A stretch of DNA of 64,000 nt. Origin: Paramicrobacterium fandaimingii (GTDB lineage Bacteria; Actinomycetota; Actinomycetes; Actinomycetales; Microbacteriaceae). Both the position numbers and the translations under genes were made by a program. How positions within the stretch are numbered: the stretch's first letter is position 1; each line of letters begins with the position of its first letter. Below are positions 8,409 to 16,204 of the stretch, piece after piece. The notes under the pieces were generated by a model, which saw only the letters and a program-made list of their open reading frames with translations, was not told the origin of the DNA and searched no databases. The DNA lies in the NCBI RefSeq assembly GCF_011751745.2, contig NZ_CP061170.1, forward strand, positions 620,001 to 684,000, read 5' to 3'.

Positions 8409-10250
8409 ATGGCCATGGACACCGCTCTCGAGCCGCACCACGACGGTTCGCCGCTCTACGTCTCGAACCAGCATCCTCATCTGGGTGATGCCGTCGTGCT
8501 GCGCCTGCGCGTTCCCCGCGCACTCGGCACGCTTCAGGGCGTGCGCGTGCGCTCGAACCCCGACAGGGAGCCTGTCTTCGCCGTCGCGCAACTGACGTCA
8601 TCGGCTGGCGGATGGGACTGGTGGCAGGCAGAGGTTGCCGTCGCGAACCGCGTGCACGGCTACCGATGGCTGCTGCGGCTCGCTGACGGAACCGACATGT
8701 GGGTGAACGCGCGCGGCGTCTTCACCACCGAGACGCTTGACTCAGAGGACTTTCGTCTCGCAACCGGCGCGGACGCTCCGGACTGGGCGGCATCGAGCGT
8801 CATGTACCAGATCTTTCCCGACAGATTCGAGAAATCGGATGCTGCAGCCTCGCGCCCCGCACCGGTCTGGGCTGTTCCGGCCGACTGGTCGGACGAGGTG
8901 CGGCTTGAACCGTCGGTTCGGTCGACGCAGCTGTACGGCGGAGACCTCGATGGCGTCGTGGAGCGGCTCGATCATCTCGAGCGTCTCGGCGTGACAATGA
9001 TCTACCTCACACCGGTGTTCCCCGCGCAATCGAACCACCGATACGATGCGACGAGCTTCGACATGGTCGACCCGCAGCTCGGAGGAGATGACGCGCTGAT
9101 TCGTCTGGTCGAGGCTGCGCACGCGCGTGGCTTGACGGTGATCGGCGATCTCACGAGCAACCATTCGGGCGATGCTCACGAATGGTTTCGTGCCGCATAC
9201 GGCAACCCCGCGGCGCCCGAGGGCGATTTCTACTATTGGCGCGATGCGGAGCATGAGCAGTACGAGTCGTGGCTCGGGGTGCCGAGCCTTCCCAAGTTCA
9301 ACTGGAACTCGCGTGAACTGCGCCGTCGGTTCATCGAGGGTGACGATTCTGTGGTGGCGCGGTGGCTGAAGCCGCCGTACTCGCTTGATGGCTGGCGCAT
9401 CGACGTCGCGAACATGACGGGGCGGCTCAGAAATGACGATCTCAACGCGGATGTGCGGCAGACGATTCGCCGCACGATGACCGACGTCAACCCCGACACG
9501 ATCCTGCTCGCCGAGTCGACGAACGACGCATCGAGCGACTTCCAAGGCGACGCATGGCACGGCGCTATGACGTATGCCAACTTCACGCGCCCCCTGTGGG
9601 GGTGGCTGTCTGAGCCGCTAACTGATGCTGGGGGAGGCCTCGGCATGGCGATGCAGACCATTCCGCGGTATGACGGCTGGCAGTTCTACGCCGCACACCG
9701 GCAGTTCAGCGCCGGCTTCCCGTGGAGCGTACGTCTGGGCAACATGAATGCGCTCGACACGCACGACACTCCACGATTTCTCACACGGGCATTGCCTGGG
9801 GTGCTCCCCGTTGCTGTGGGAATGTCGGTAACGCTGCCGGGCATTCCCGTGGTGTGGGCCGGCGACGAGTTCGGGCTCACGGGGGTCGACGGCGAGCATT
9901 CGCGCACGCCGATACCGTGGCACGCTGCGGATGCAGCATCCGGAACCATCGACCTGTACTCGGAGCTGATTGCCCTGCGCCGCAAGCATTCAGCTCTCAA
10001 TGGCGGAGGAATGCGCTGGGTGCACGTGAGCGATGACGCGCTCGCGTACGTGCGCGAAGACGGCGACGAGAGCCTGCTGATCGTGGCAGCGCGCGCTGAC
10101 GTCAGCGTCGATCTGCCTGCCGAGGTCATTCCGACGCCGGATGCTGTCGAGCAGCTGTTCGGCGGGTTGGTGCTGAGCACAGAGGGCGACAGCATCCGCA
10201 TGTCGGGCACTGGTCCTGACTTCTCGGTGTGGCAGACGGCAGGAGCCTGA
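8409..10250 (+). CDS. GH13 maltogenic amylase / neopullulanase-type enzyme
   Basis: This 613-residue protein has an N-terminal beta-sandwich-like region (about 1-115) resembling the CBM34-type domain of cyclodextrinases and neopullulanases, then a GH13 barrel. Catalytic residues are visible: nucleophile Asp332 in GWRIDVAN, acid/base Glu369 in ILLAES, and the third Asp in LDTHDTPRF near residue 452. It lacks a signal peptide, so it should cut imported maltodextrins or cyclodextrins in the cytoplasm. It lies 24 bases after malG and is preceded by AAAAGGA. An overlapping ATG at 8405 is out of frame. Confidence 0.9.
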   Translation: MAMDTALEPHHDGSPLYVSNQHPHLGDAVVLRLRVPRALGTLQGVRVRSNPDREPVFAVAQLTSSAGGWDWWQAEVAVANRVHGYRWLLRLADGTDMWVNARGVFTTETLDSEDFRLATGADAPDWAASSVMYQIFPDRFEKSDAAASRPAPVWAVPADWSDEVRLEPSVRSTQLYGGDLDGVVERLDHLERLGVTMIYLTPVFPAQSNHRYDATSFDMVDPQLGGDDALIRLVEAAHARGLTVIGDLTSNHSGDAHEWFRAAYGNPAAPEGDFYYWRDAEHEQYESWLGVPSLPKFNWNSRELRRRFIEGDDSVVARWLKPPYSLDGWRIDVANMTGRLRNDDLNADVRQTIRRTMTDVNPDTILLAESTNDASSDFQGDAWHGAMTYANFTRPLWGWLSEPLTDAGGGLGMAMQTIPRYDGWQFYAAHRQFSAGFPWSVRLGNMNALDTHDTPRFLTRALPGVLPVAVGMSVTLPGIPVVWAGDEFGLTGVDGEHSRTPIPWHAADAASGTIDLYSELIALRRKHSALNGGGMRWVHVSDDALAYVREDGDESLLIVAARADVSVDLPAEVIPTPDAVEQLFGGLVLSTEGDSIRMSGTGPDFSVWQTAGA

Positions 10251-10252
10251 GC

Positions 10253-11047
10253 GTGCGGAACGTTGAGGAATTCTCTCGCCTGAGCGACGAGCTGGAGCAG
10301 GCGTGCCGTGAGACAGACGGTGTAATCGGATTGGTGCTGCTCGGCTCAGCGGCAGATGCGACTCGTCGCGACGAATGGTCTGATCACGACTTCTTCGTGC
10401 TCCTTGAACCGGGCCGCGAGCGCGACGTGCGCCGCGATATGAGCTGGCTGCCGCGATTCGAGAAAAGCGTGCTGCTCGGGCGTGAAGGCGATATCGGGTT
10501 CGTTGTCGTGTATTCAGACGGTCATATTCTTGAGTTCGCGGCGGCAACAGCCGACGAACTCACTGGCGCGTTGGCCGACGACGCTCTGATCGTTTATGAC
10601 AGTGAAGGCATCGTTGCACGGATCATCGCGGTTGCTCGGGATCGCGCAAACGCCAGCGACGGGCTCGCTGCACCTTCTGAGGAACGCGCGGCGAACGACA
10701 TGCGGCTCGTTCTGGTGAAGCTTCTGATTGGAGTTGGTCGCGCACGTCGCGGGGAGGTTCTCAATGGTTCGAACTTCGTGCGGGGCTGGGCTGTCGAGCT
10801 GCTGGCCCGAGTGGTGCGCGCCCGAATTCCCTCGCAGCTCCCGAGCTCCCGCGACAAGATCGATCCGCTTCGTCGATTTGAACGCGGTTACCCCGAGCTC
10901 GCTGAGCGGATAGATACCGCCCTCGCGCAGGATGTCGAGTCTGCTGCGCATGGCCTCTTCGACGTGGCACGGGATGTGCTCGAGCCCGGCTGGGATGGCT
11001 TCCCGAGTGACGCAGCGGACGCTGTCGCCGCACGTCTTGGTTGGTGA
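10253..11047 (+). CDS. Nucleotidyltransferase-domain protein
   Basis: This roughly 264-residue protein begins with a minimal nucleotidyltransferase core: GSAA at residues 31-34 followed by WSDHDFFVLL, where Asp44 and Asp46 would bind the metal. The rest is helical, as in streptomycin or lincosamide adenylyltransferase-like proteins, but the usual resistance-family signatures are absent, so the substrate is unknown. I prefer GTG 10253 over ATG 10229 because AGGAG sits 7 bases upstream and the start then follows the amylase stop by two bases. It could equally be an uncharacterised small-molecule modifier. Confidence 0.7.
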   Translation: MRNVEEFSRLSDELEQACRETDGVIGLVLLGSAADATRRDEWSDHDFFVLLEPGRERDVRRDMSWLPRFEKSVLLGREGDIGFVVVYSDGHILEFAAATADELTGALADDALIVYDSEGIVARIIAVARDRANASDGLAAPSEERAANDMRLVLVKLLIGVGRARRGEVLNGSNFVRGWAVELLARVVRARIPSQLPSSRDKIDPLRRFERGYPELAERIDTALAQDVESAAHGLFDVARDVLEPGWDGFPSDAADAVAARLGW

Positions 11048-11103
11048 GACGACGACGGTGCTGATGTGGAGGCGCCGTGTTCACGAACCGCTCAAAGGTT
11101 TGA

Positions 11104-11217
<114 letters not shown>

Positions 11218-11241
11218 CGCGCGTTCTTCGGAGCGTCGTGC

Positions 11242-11315
11242 GGCAGGGTAGCTCAGTTGGTGAGAGCGCACGACTCATAATCGTGAGGTCGCGGGTTCAA
11301 GTCCCGCTCCTGCTA
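11242..11315 (+). tRNA. tRNA-Met (CAT), elongator type
   Basis: The acceptor stem GGCAGGG pairs with TCCTGCT, with wobble pairs at both ends. The anticodon stem CACGA/TCGTG encloses CTCATAA, giving anticodon CAT, and the T arm GCGGG-TTCAAGT-CCCGC is intact. An Ile tRNA with a lysidine-modified CAT cannot be excluded by anticodon alone. It lies 24 bases after tRNA-Thr. A degraded hairpin (CCCGG 11327-11331 / CCGGG 11339-11343) follows. Confidence 0.9.
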
Positions 11316-11316
11316 C
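11249..11316 (+). repeat. Direct repeat, copy A: tRNA-Met body
   Basis: These 68 bases, from the D arm to just past the discriminator, recur at 12437-12504 with one mismatch (A11279 versus C12467, tRNA position 37). The intervening 1.1 kb carries a toxin-antitoxin-like pair. Repetition of a tRNA 3' part around inserted DNA is the usual footprint of integration or of recombination between tRNA copies. Confidence 0.9.
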
Positions 11317-11569
11317 ACTGTGAAAGCCCGGTCACGGGCCGGGATCGGTCAATGTAGGGATAGTTTCTGATTCCGGAGAGGCCATGGGCATCTCGGATGA
11401 CGCAGTTGGGAAGCCATTGGTGGCATCCCCGGAAGAGTTCGCTCGCCGCTGAGGCGGAGCGCTGCTCGGACGCCGCCGCTCTGGCTCATCTCACAGAAAA
11501 TTGCGGTGGCACTCAACGCATTTGCATACAACAGGTGCGGATGAAGTCCGCTAATGGGACAATGGGCTC

Positions 11570-11809
11570 ATGCTCGCAACGCCAAGCCGCCTTGACCGGA
11601 TCACCGTGAATCCGGAAGTTTGCCATGGAAGGCCGACGATTCGCGGCATGCGCATCCGCGTTCAAGATGTCCTTGAGCTGCTTGCATCCGGAATGACGTA
11701 CGAGGACATCCTCGCCGACTACGATGAGCTTGAGCGCGACGACATCCTCGCGGTGCTGGAGTTCGCGGCGCTCGGCTCCGCCGCGCGCCTCCAGCGGTTC
11801 GTCGCCTGA
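11570..11809 (+). CDS. DUF433 family antitoxin-like protein
   Basis: This 79-residue protein matches the DUF433 (VapB45-type) pattern: DRITVNPEVCHGRPTIRGMR, then RVQDVLELLASGMTYEDILADY and a C-terminal helix. DUF433 proteins are small winged/HTH-like antitoxins usually encoded just upstream of a PIN-like DUF5615 toxin, as here. The 253 bases upstream, back to tRNA-Met, hold no recognisable gene. It would bind and neutralise the toxin and repress the pair. This is family knowledge and has not been shown for this protein. Confidence 0.85.
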   Translation: MLATPSRLDRITVNPEVCHGRPTIRGMRIRVQDVLELLASGMTYEDILADYDELERDDILAVLEFAALGSAARLQRFVA

Positions 11810-11838
11810 AACCTGACGCCTGGCGCGCAGCATCGCAC

Positions 11839-12201
11839 ATGACGGCCTTCCTCGTTGACCAACAATTGCCCGCAAAGCTTGCGGAGTATCTGAGCAGGTT
11901 TGGCCACGACGCGCGGCACGTAAAGCAATACCCGGGCGGTACGACGATGCGCGACGCAGAGATTGCCGCCCTTGCCGATCACGAAGGCCGAACAGTCTTG
12001 ACCAAAGACGACGACTTCAGGGTGTTGCACCTCACGCGACAGCAGCCCGCCCGAATACTCATCGTCACCTGTGGGAATATCGCAACGCGCGACCTGCTTG
12101 CATTGGTTGACCAGAACTACTCTGACCTGACGGCAGCGGTTGAGAAGTACTCCTTCGTCGAGCTCGACCGCGATGGAGTCTTCATTCATGACCCTCATTG
12201 A
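11839..12201 (+). CDS. DUF5615 family PIN-like toxin
   Basis: This 120-residue protein has the DUF5615 features: an N-terminal FLVDQQLPAKLAEYL with the first acidic residue, central DAEIAALADHEGRTVLTKDDDF with two acidic positions, and RILIVTCGN near the end. These form a PIN-like nuclease site, so it is probably the RNase partner of the upstream DUF433 antitoxin. It starts 29 bases after that gene. Its position between duplicated tRNA sequences suggests the pair came in with, or helps keep, the duplicated segment. Confidence 0.82.
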   Translation: MTAFLVDQQLPAKLAEYLSRFGHDARHVKQYPGGTTMRDAEIAALADHEGRTVLTKDDDFRVLHLTRQQPARILIVTCGNIATRDLLALVDQNYSDLTAAVEKYSFVELDRDGVFIHDPH

Positions 12202-12230
12202 CACCCCAGTACTTCGCTTACGGAGTTTGT

Positions 12231-12386
12231 TTATGGACATTCACATAGCGCGGTCTGGCTGCTCCAATCGAGGCCGTTGAACCAGCCATCGACTAGCGAT
12301 ATCGGGAGCGGCGCGTAGTCGAAGGCATCTACGCCGACGTGGAACTGGCGGCCGTCTAGTTCGTGGCCGCGGCTGTGGATATGGAC
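12231..12386 (-). pseudogene. C-terminal fragment of a metallophosphoesterase
   Basis: On the minus strand this 51-codon stretch reads VHIHSRGHELDGRQFHVGVD followed by a short tail and a stop. The HIHS motif and the GRQFHVGVD block are typical of the C-terminal metal site of calcineurin-like phosphoesterases. No start or upstream domain exists: the fragment begins exactly where the duplicated tRNA leader (12389) starts, so the break point of the duplication cut the gene. It is too short to be functional. Confidence 0.6.
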
Positions 12387-12388
12387 TT

Positions 12389-12445
12389 TATTCTTTAGCG
12401 GTTGCCCTGTGAACGATATGCAGGGCAGTGCCCCGATAGCTCAGT
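12389..12445 (+). repeat. Direct repeat, copy B: tRNA-Thr leader and 5' end
   Basis: This is the second copy of the sequences at 11104-11121 and 11146-11161. Its left edge abuts the truncated phosphoesterase. Its right edge continues into tRNA-Met sequence instead of tRNA-Thr. Confidence 0.85.
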
Positions 12446-12503
12446 TGGTGAGAGCGCACGACTCATCATCGTGAGGTCGCGGGTTCAAGTCCCGCTCCTG
12501 CTA
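12430..12503 (+). pseudogene. Chimeric tRNA-Thr/tRNA-Met pseudogene
   Basis: The first 7 bases (GCCCCGA) and adjoining TAGCTCAG come from tRNA-Thr, while everything from TTGGTGAGAGC onward is tRNA-Met with anticodon CAT. The join falls in TAGCTCAGT, which both tRNAs share. The acceptor stem cannot form: GCCCCGA against TCCTGCT leaves mismatches at pairs 2-71, 4-69 and 5-68. Position 37 is C, where a purine is nearly universal. The cloverleaf is otherwise complete and a good terminator follows, so it may still be transcribed. Confidence 0.85.
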
Positions 12504-12512
12504 CGCACACCG

Positions 12513-12538
12513 AACCCCCGGTCAGACGGCCGGGGGTT
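12513..12538 (+). terminator. Terminator after the chimeric tRNA
   Basis: AACCCCCGG (12513-12521) pairs with CCGGGGGTT (12530-12538) around an 8-base loop and is followed by TC. The stem also lies 3' of the minus-strand LysR gene, so it may act in both directions. Confidence 0.75.
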
Positions 12539-12567
12539 TCGTCGTGTTCGTGCCGCATCGCTGTCTC

Positions 12568-13464
12568 TCACGCGGTTCCGCGCGCGCGACGGGCGATTCC
12601 GACGAGCGCCGCCGCCGGCTCGTGCATGCTGCCCGGCAGCCACACCGCGCGCATGCGGCGCGAGAACTCGCTCACCGTCGGCACAGTGACGAGGCTGCCG
12701 GAGCGCACAGCATCGACGACGGCGAGTTCGCTCAGCACAGCGGGCCCCGCCCCAGATGCGACGCTGATGCGCACTGCAGCATTGCTGTCGAGCTCGAGCG
12801 TCGGTGCTACCGGGTCAAGGTCTGCGAGCTCCGTCTCGAGTGTCGTGCGTGTGCCCGAACCCGATTCGCGAACCACCAGCGGCGTGCGCGCAAGTTCGGC
12901 GTCAGTCACGCGGCGCCGACGTGTGGCCCACGGATGCTCAGGCGCGACAACGACGACGAGCCGATCGCGCGCGACGACGGCGGCGCGCAGACCAGGGTGC
13001 ACTTCTGGAGACTCGACGAATCCCACGTCTGCGCGGCCCGCGGCGACAGCATCCTGAACCTCCTCGGAGTTCTGAGCGGCGAGATGCAGCTGCAGCTCGG
13101 GGCGCTCGACCCTCAGCACCGCGAGCCAGCGCGGCAGAAAGGCTTCGGCGACAGTCTTGCTCGCCGACACCGTCAGGTGCGATTGCTCTGCGTCTCGCAG
13201 GGCCTCGGCGGCCGAGTAAAAGCTCCGCGCCGCCGCGACGACGTCTGCGGCCCAGTCGGCGACCATCGCGCCATTGTCGGTCAGCGTCGAGCCGCGCGGG
13301 CCGCGATCGAGAAGGCGGAACCCCAGATCGGACTCAAGGCGTCGCAGCGTGCGCGACGCATTGGGCTGGGCGATGTCGAGACTCTCTGCCGCCTGGCTCA
13401 GGCTGCCGTGCTCTGCGACGGCGCACAGCAGAGCGAGGGCCGTCAGATCGGGGAGCTTAGCCAT
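12568..13464 (-). CDS. LysR family transcriptional regulator
   Basis: This 298-residue protein has an N-terminal winged HTH (DLTALALLCAVAEHGSLSQA and PNASRTLRRLESDLGFRLLDR, about residues 5-60) and a periplasmic-binding-like effector domain. The reading frame runs much further upstream, but ATG 13464 (MAKLPDL) is the natural LysR start and faces a short divergent promoter with the yeiH-like gene. LysR regulators typically control a divergent target, so the UPF0324 exporter is the likely target. The inducer is unknown. Confidence 0.9.
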   Translation of the reverse strand: MAKLPDLTALALLCAVAEHGSLSQAAESLDIAQPNASRTLRRLESDLGFRLLDRGPRGSTLTDNGAMVADWAADVVAAARSFYSAAEALRDAEQSHLTVSASKTVAEAFLPRWLAVLRVERPELQLHLAAQNSEEVQDAVAAGRADVGFVESPEVHPGLRAAVVARDRLVVVVAPEHPWATRRRRVTDAELARTPLVVRESGSGTRTTLETELADLDPVAPTLELDSNAAVRISVASGAGPAVLSELAVVDAVRSGSLVTVPTVSEFSRRMRAVWLPGSMHEPAAALVGIARRARGTA

Positions 13465-13477
13465 ATCACGATGATAT
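13463..13477. promoter_or_regulatory. Palindrome overlapping the LysR start codon
   Basis: ATATCA (13463-13468) and TGATAT (13472-13477) form a perfect inverted repeat around CGA and overlap the LysR ATG. This fits the T-N11-A type of LysR box for autorepression and activation of the divergent gene. Confidence 0.5.
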
Positions 13478-13534
13478 ACCCCGCACACGAATGAAGCATT
13501 CTGACGGCCGCAAATGGCGGGCAGTCTGAGTACC

Positions 13535-14563
13535 ATGTCGAACTCCATTGAAACCGCAGAGAAAACCGCAACGCGCAGGCAGCGCACGCTCGTGCCCCTG
13601 CTCCCCGGTCTCGGGCTCTGCGCGGCCGGCGTCGCGGTCTCGCTCACGGTCAACCATTTTCTGCCCACCGTCAGCGCACTTCTCATCGCCATCGTGCTGG
13701 GCGTGCTGCTGCGCAACCTCACGCCGCTGCCGGCCGTGTTCGAGGCGGGGCTGGCCTTCTCGGCAAAGAAGCTTCTGCGACTCGGGGTCGTGCTGCTCGG
13801 GCTGCAGCTCGTGATCGGTGACATCCTCGGTCTCGGAGGTGGAGTGATCGTCGTGGTCGTTGCGATCGTGCTCGGCGGTATCGCTGCCACGCTTCTGATC
13901 GGCAAGGTCATGGGGATTGGCCTGAAGCAGCGACTGCTGATCGCCTGTGGGTTCTCGATTTGCGGTGCCGCGGCCGTCGCGGCCGTCGACGGGGTCGTCG
14001 AGCCCGAGGATGACGAAGAGGTAGTGACGGCAATTGCGCTTGTCGTGCTCTTCGGCACTCTGATGATTCCGATCATCCCTCTCGCGGCGGGCGCGCTTGG
14101 CCTTGGTGCCCACGATGCCGGGCTCTGGGCTGGCGGCTCGATTCACGAAGTTGCGCAGGTCGTCGCGGCCGGGGGAATCATCGGTGGTGGTGCCCTCGGT
14201 GTGGCGGTGATCGTCAAGCTCGCGCGCGTGCTGATGCTTGCTCCGGTGATGGCGGTGATCAGCGCCGTGCGCCGGCGTCAGAGTGCGGGGACGGGCGGAA
14301 AGCGTCCCCCGCTCCTCCCGCTGTTCGTCGCGGGGTTCATCGCGATGGTCGCCCTGCGCTCGACCGGCGTCGTTCCCGAGGGCGTCGTCGACGCCGCATC
14401 CGTCGTGCAGAACGCGCTCCTCGCCGCGGCGATGTTCGCCCTCGGCGCCGGCGTGAAGATCCGCAACCTCATCAAGGTCGGTCCGAAACCCTTCGCGCTC
14501 GCCGCGTGCAGCACACTCGTCGTCGCGGGCATCGCTCTCGCAGGCGTCACGCTCGTCGCCTGA
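13535..14563 (+). CDS. YeiH/UPF0324 family putative sulfate exporter
   Basis: This roughly 342-residue integral membrane protein has about ten hydrophobic helices and UPF0324 signatures such as SAKKLLRLGVVLLGLQL, CGFSICGAAAVAA and GGSIHEVAQVVAAGG. The family is annotated as sulfate or anion exporters on limited evidence. Start choice is uncertain: ATG 13535 (MSNSIETAEK) or ATG 13514 seven codons earlier; neither has a strong ribosome site. It diverges from a LysR gene, an arrangement common for this family, and is probably regulated by it. Confidence 0.85.
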   Translation: MSNSIETAEKTATRRQRTLVPLLPGLGLCAAGVAVSLTVNHFLPTVSALLIAIVLGVLLRNLTPLPAVFEAGLAFSAKKLLRLGVVLLGLQLVIGDILGLGGGVIVVVVAIVLGGIAATLLIGKVMGIGLKQRLLIACGFSICGAAAVAAVDGVVEPEDDEEVVTAIALVVLFGTLMIPIIPLAAGALGLGAHDAGLWAGGSIHEVAQVVAAGGIIGGGALGVAVIVKLARVLMLAPVMAVISAVRRRQSAGTGGKRPPLLPLFVAGFIAMVALRSTGVVPEGVVDAASVVQNALLAAAMFALGAGVKIRNLIKVGPKPFALAACSTLVVAGIALAGVTLVA

Positions 14564-14593
14564 GAGTGTGCAACGCCGAGCGGGACGTGCCGG

Positions 14594-15242
14594 TCAGTTC
14601 TCGAGAAAGTGCCGGATGCTGTCGGCGAGAGCCGGCGCATCCTCGAGCATCGGCAGGTGCCGTGTCTCAAGCGATGCCGTCCACGAGGCGCCGATGCGCG
14701 CCGCAGACGCAGACGGTGTCGCGCGACGTCGAGATGTAGCCGCTACGAGCAGGAAATGCGGTTTCGACTGTCTTGTCCAGGTACAGCCCAACGGGTTCCG
14801 GCTCGAACTGCGCAACGAGGCGGTCCGCCGTGTCGTCGTCGAGGCCCGCCCCGAGGCTCGAGCGGATCACCGAATCCGGTGGGCGTGTGCCCGTCATGCG
14901 CAGAGCGAGCGGCATGATCCAGCGTGCGGGGAAGGGGAGGTTCGCGGAGTATGACGTGCCCGGCTTCGGGAACAGCGCTGCGACGCCGAGCAGTGCGTCG
15001 ACCCGATCCCCAGCGAGCGGCAGCAACCGTGTGGCAACAGCGCCGCCAATGGAGTGGGCGACGACGGTGAAGCGCGGCCAGGGGGCGCTCGCGAGTGCCG
15101 CTGCGGCAACGTCGGCGAGTGTTGCCGAGGAGTGCCGCGGCGTAGCTGCGACGGCAGAATCACCATCGAGGCCGTTGCGCACGTCATCCCAGATCCACTC
15201 GGGAAGGCCGGCACCGCTCAGAAAGAGTACGGGTAGCGTCAT
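14594..15242 (-). pseudogene. Alpha/beta hydrolase gene broken by a frameshift
   Basis: The 5' part (15242 down to about 14730) encodes an alpha/beta hydrolase with nucleophile elbow VAHSIGGA (Ser64). After YISTSRDT the frame runs into a non-homologous tail and stops at 14667. The expected C-terminus, LETRHLPMLEDAPALADSIR with the catalytic His, is present in another frame and ends at 14594. A single-base indel at about 14690-14735 explains both. The enzyme is therefore split between its Ser and His, unless this is a sequencing error. Confidence 0.75.
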
Positions 15243-15338
15243 GGCGTCAGACTATCTGTGGTCGTGTCCAGCTGCCGACTCCGCCGTGAATGCGTCGTGC
15301 CACGGGTCGTATGATCGTCTACGAACCCGGGAGGGGCC

Positions 15339-16082
15339 GTGACGATACCGACAGCGCCGGTCGCGATTCCCGAGGCCGTCGCGTCGCTCGGGCGCGGGGA
15401 TCGTCTCGTGCCGGTGTGGCGCAATGCGCTCGGCGGGCTGACGTTTCGCGCCGAGGCCAGAACGAGGCGACGTGCTCCGCGCTATATCAAATGGGGTCCG
15501 CTCCAGAGTGAGACGTCGATGGCGGCCGAGGCCGCGCGCCTGGCGTGGGCCGAGCAGTACATCACCGTGCCGCGCGTGCGTGAGTGCGGCGCCGACGCAA
15601 CGCACGAGTGGCTGGTTACCGAGGCGCTTGCAGGCGAGAGCGCCGTCGCACCGCGCTGGCTCGCCGAGCCCGCGCGCGCCGTCGCCGCTGTCGGGCGAGG
15701 GCTGCGCGCGCTGCATGAAGCGCTTCCCGTCGACGCGTGCCCGTTCGACTGGAGCGTGGAGTCGCGCATCGCGAACGCGGCTCGCCGCGGCATCCATCTA
15801 CCTAAATCTCTGCACGAAGCACCGGATGCTGACACGCTCGTCGTGTGTCACGGCGATGCCTGCTGCCCCAATACGCTCATCGATGACGCAGGGGAGTGGA
15901 GCGGTCATGTTGACCTCGGCGCGCTGGGCATCGCCGATCGCTGGGCCGATATTGCGGTCGCCTCGATGAGCACCGAGTGGAATTACGGGCCCGGGTGGGA
16001 GGGTGCCCTCATCGAGGCGTACGGTCTGACGCCAGACAGGGAGCGCCTCGCGTACTACCGCGACCTGTGGAACGCTACCTGA
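15339..16082 (+). CDS. Aminoglycoside phosphotransferase (APH(3')-like) family protein
   Basis: This 247-residue APH-fold kinase has the catalytic loop CHGDACCPN (Asp173, Asn178) and the metal-binding GHVDLGALGIADRWADIA (Asp192), which is the APH(3') version of both motifs. Lys51 in YIKWGP is in the expected position for nucleotide binding. It is slightly shorter than resistance APH(3') enzymes (about 260-270) and has a very short C-terminal end. It sits alone with no mobile element, so it is probably an intrinsic gene. Phosphorylation of kanamycin-type drugs is possible but not shown. The GTG start follows GGGAGGGG. Confidence 0.82.
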   Translation: MTIPTAPVAIPEAVASLGRGDRLVPVWRNALGGLTFRAEARTRRRAPRYIKWGPLQSETSMAAEAARLAWAEQYITVPRVRECGADATHEWLVTEALAGESAVAPRWLAEPARAVAAVGRGLRALHEALPVDACPFDWSVESRIANAARRGIHLPKSLHEAPDADTLVVCHGDACCPNTLIDDAGEWSGHVDLGALGIADRWADIAVASMSTEWNYGPGWEGALIEAYGLTPDRERLAYYRDLWNAT

Positions 16083-16094
16083 GCCGACTGCACT

Positions 16095-16156
16095 GTTCGT
16101 GCGGCCCAAATGGTTGATCTTGTGGCGGCGAGGTGACCATTTTGGGCCGCGCGAAC
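16095..16156. repeat. Imperfect 20/21-bp inverted repeat
   Basis: GTTCGTGCGGCCCAAATGGT (16095-16114) is mirrored at 16136-16156, differing only by one inserted T and one substitution, around a 21-base loop. It starts 12 bases after the APH stop and ends 48 bases before the YceI start. There is no T-run, so it is not a classic terminator. Confidence 0.7.
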
Positions 16157-16204
16157 GAACCGGCTCGCGAAAGAACCGGAAAAAAGTTGTCGCGGCAAGG
16201 AATA

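Noticed and set aside
12430..12503. Functional second tRNA-Met
   Set aside because: The anticodon and T arm look normal, but the acceptor stem has three mismatches because its 5' strand comes from tRNA-Thr.
15339..16082. Acquired aminoglycoside-resistance gene
   Set aside because: The catalytic motifs are of APH(3') type, but base composition fits the neighbours and no mobile element or other resistance gene is near, so an intrinsic homologue is more likely.
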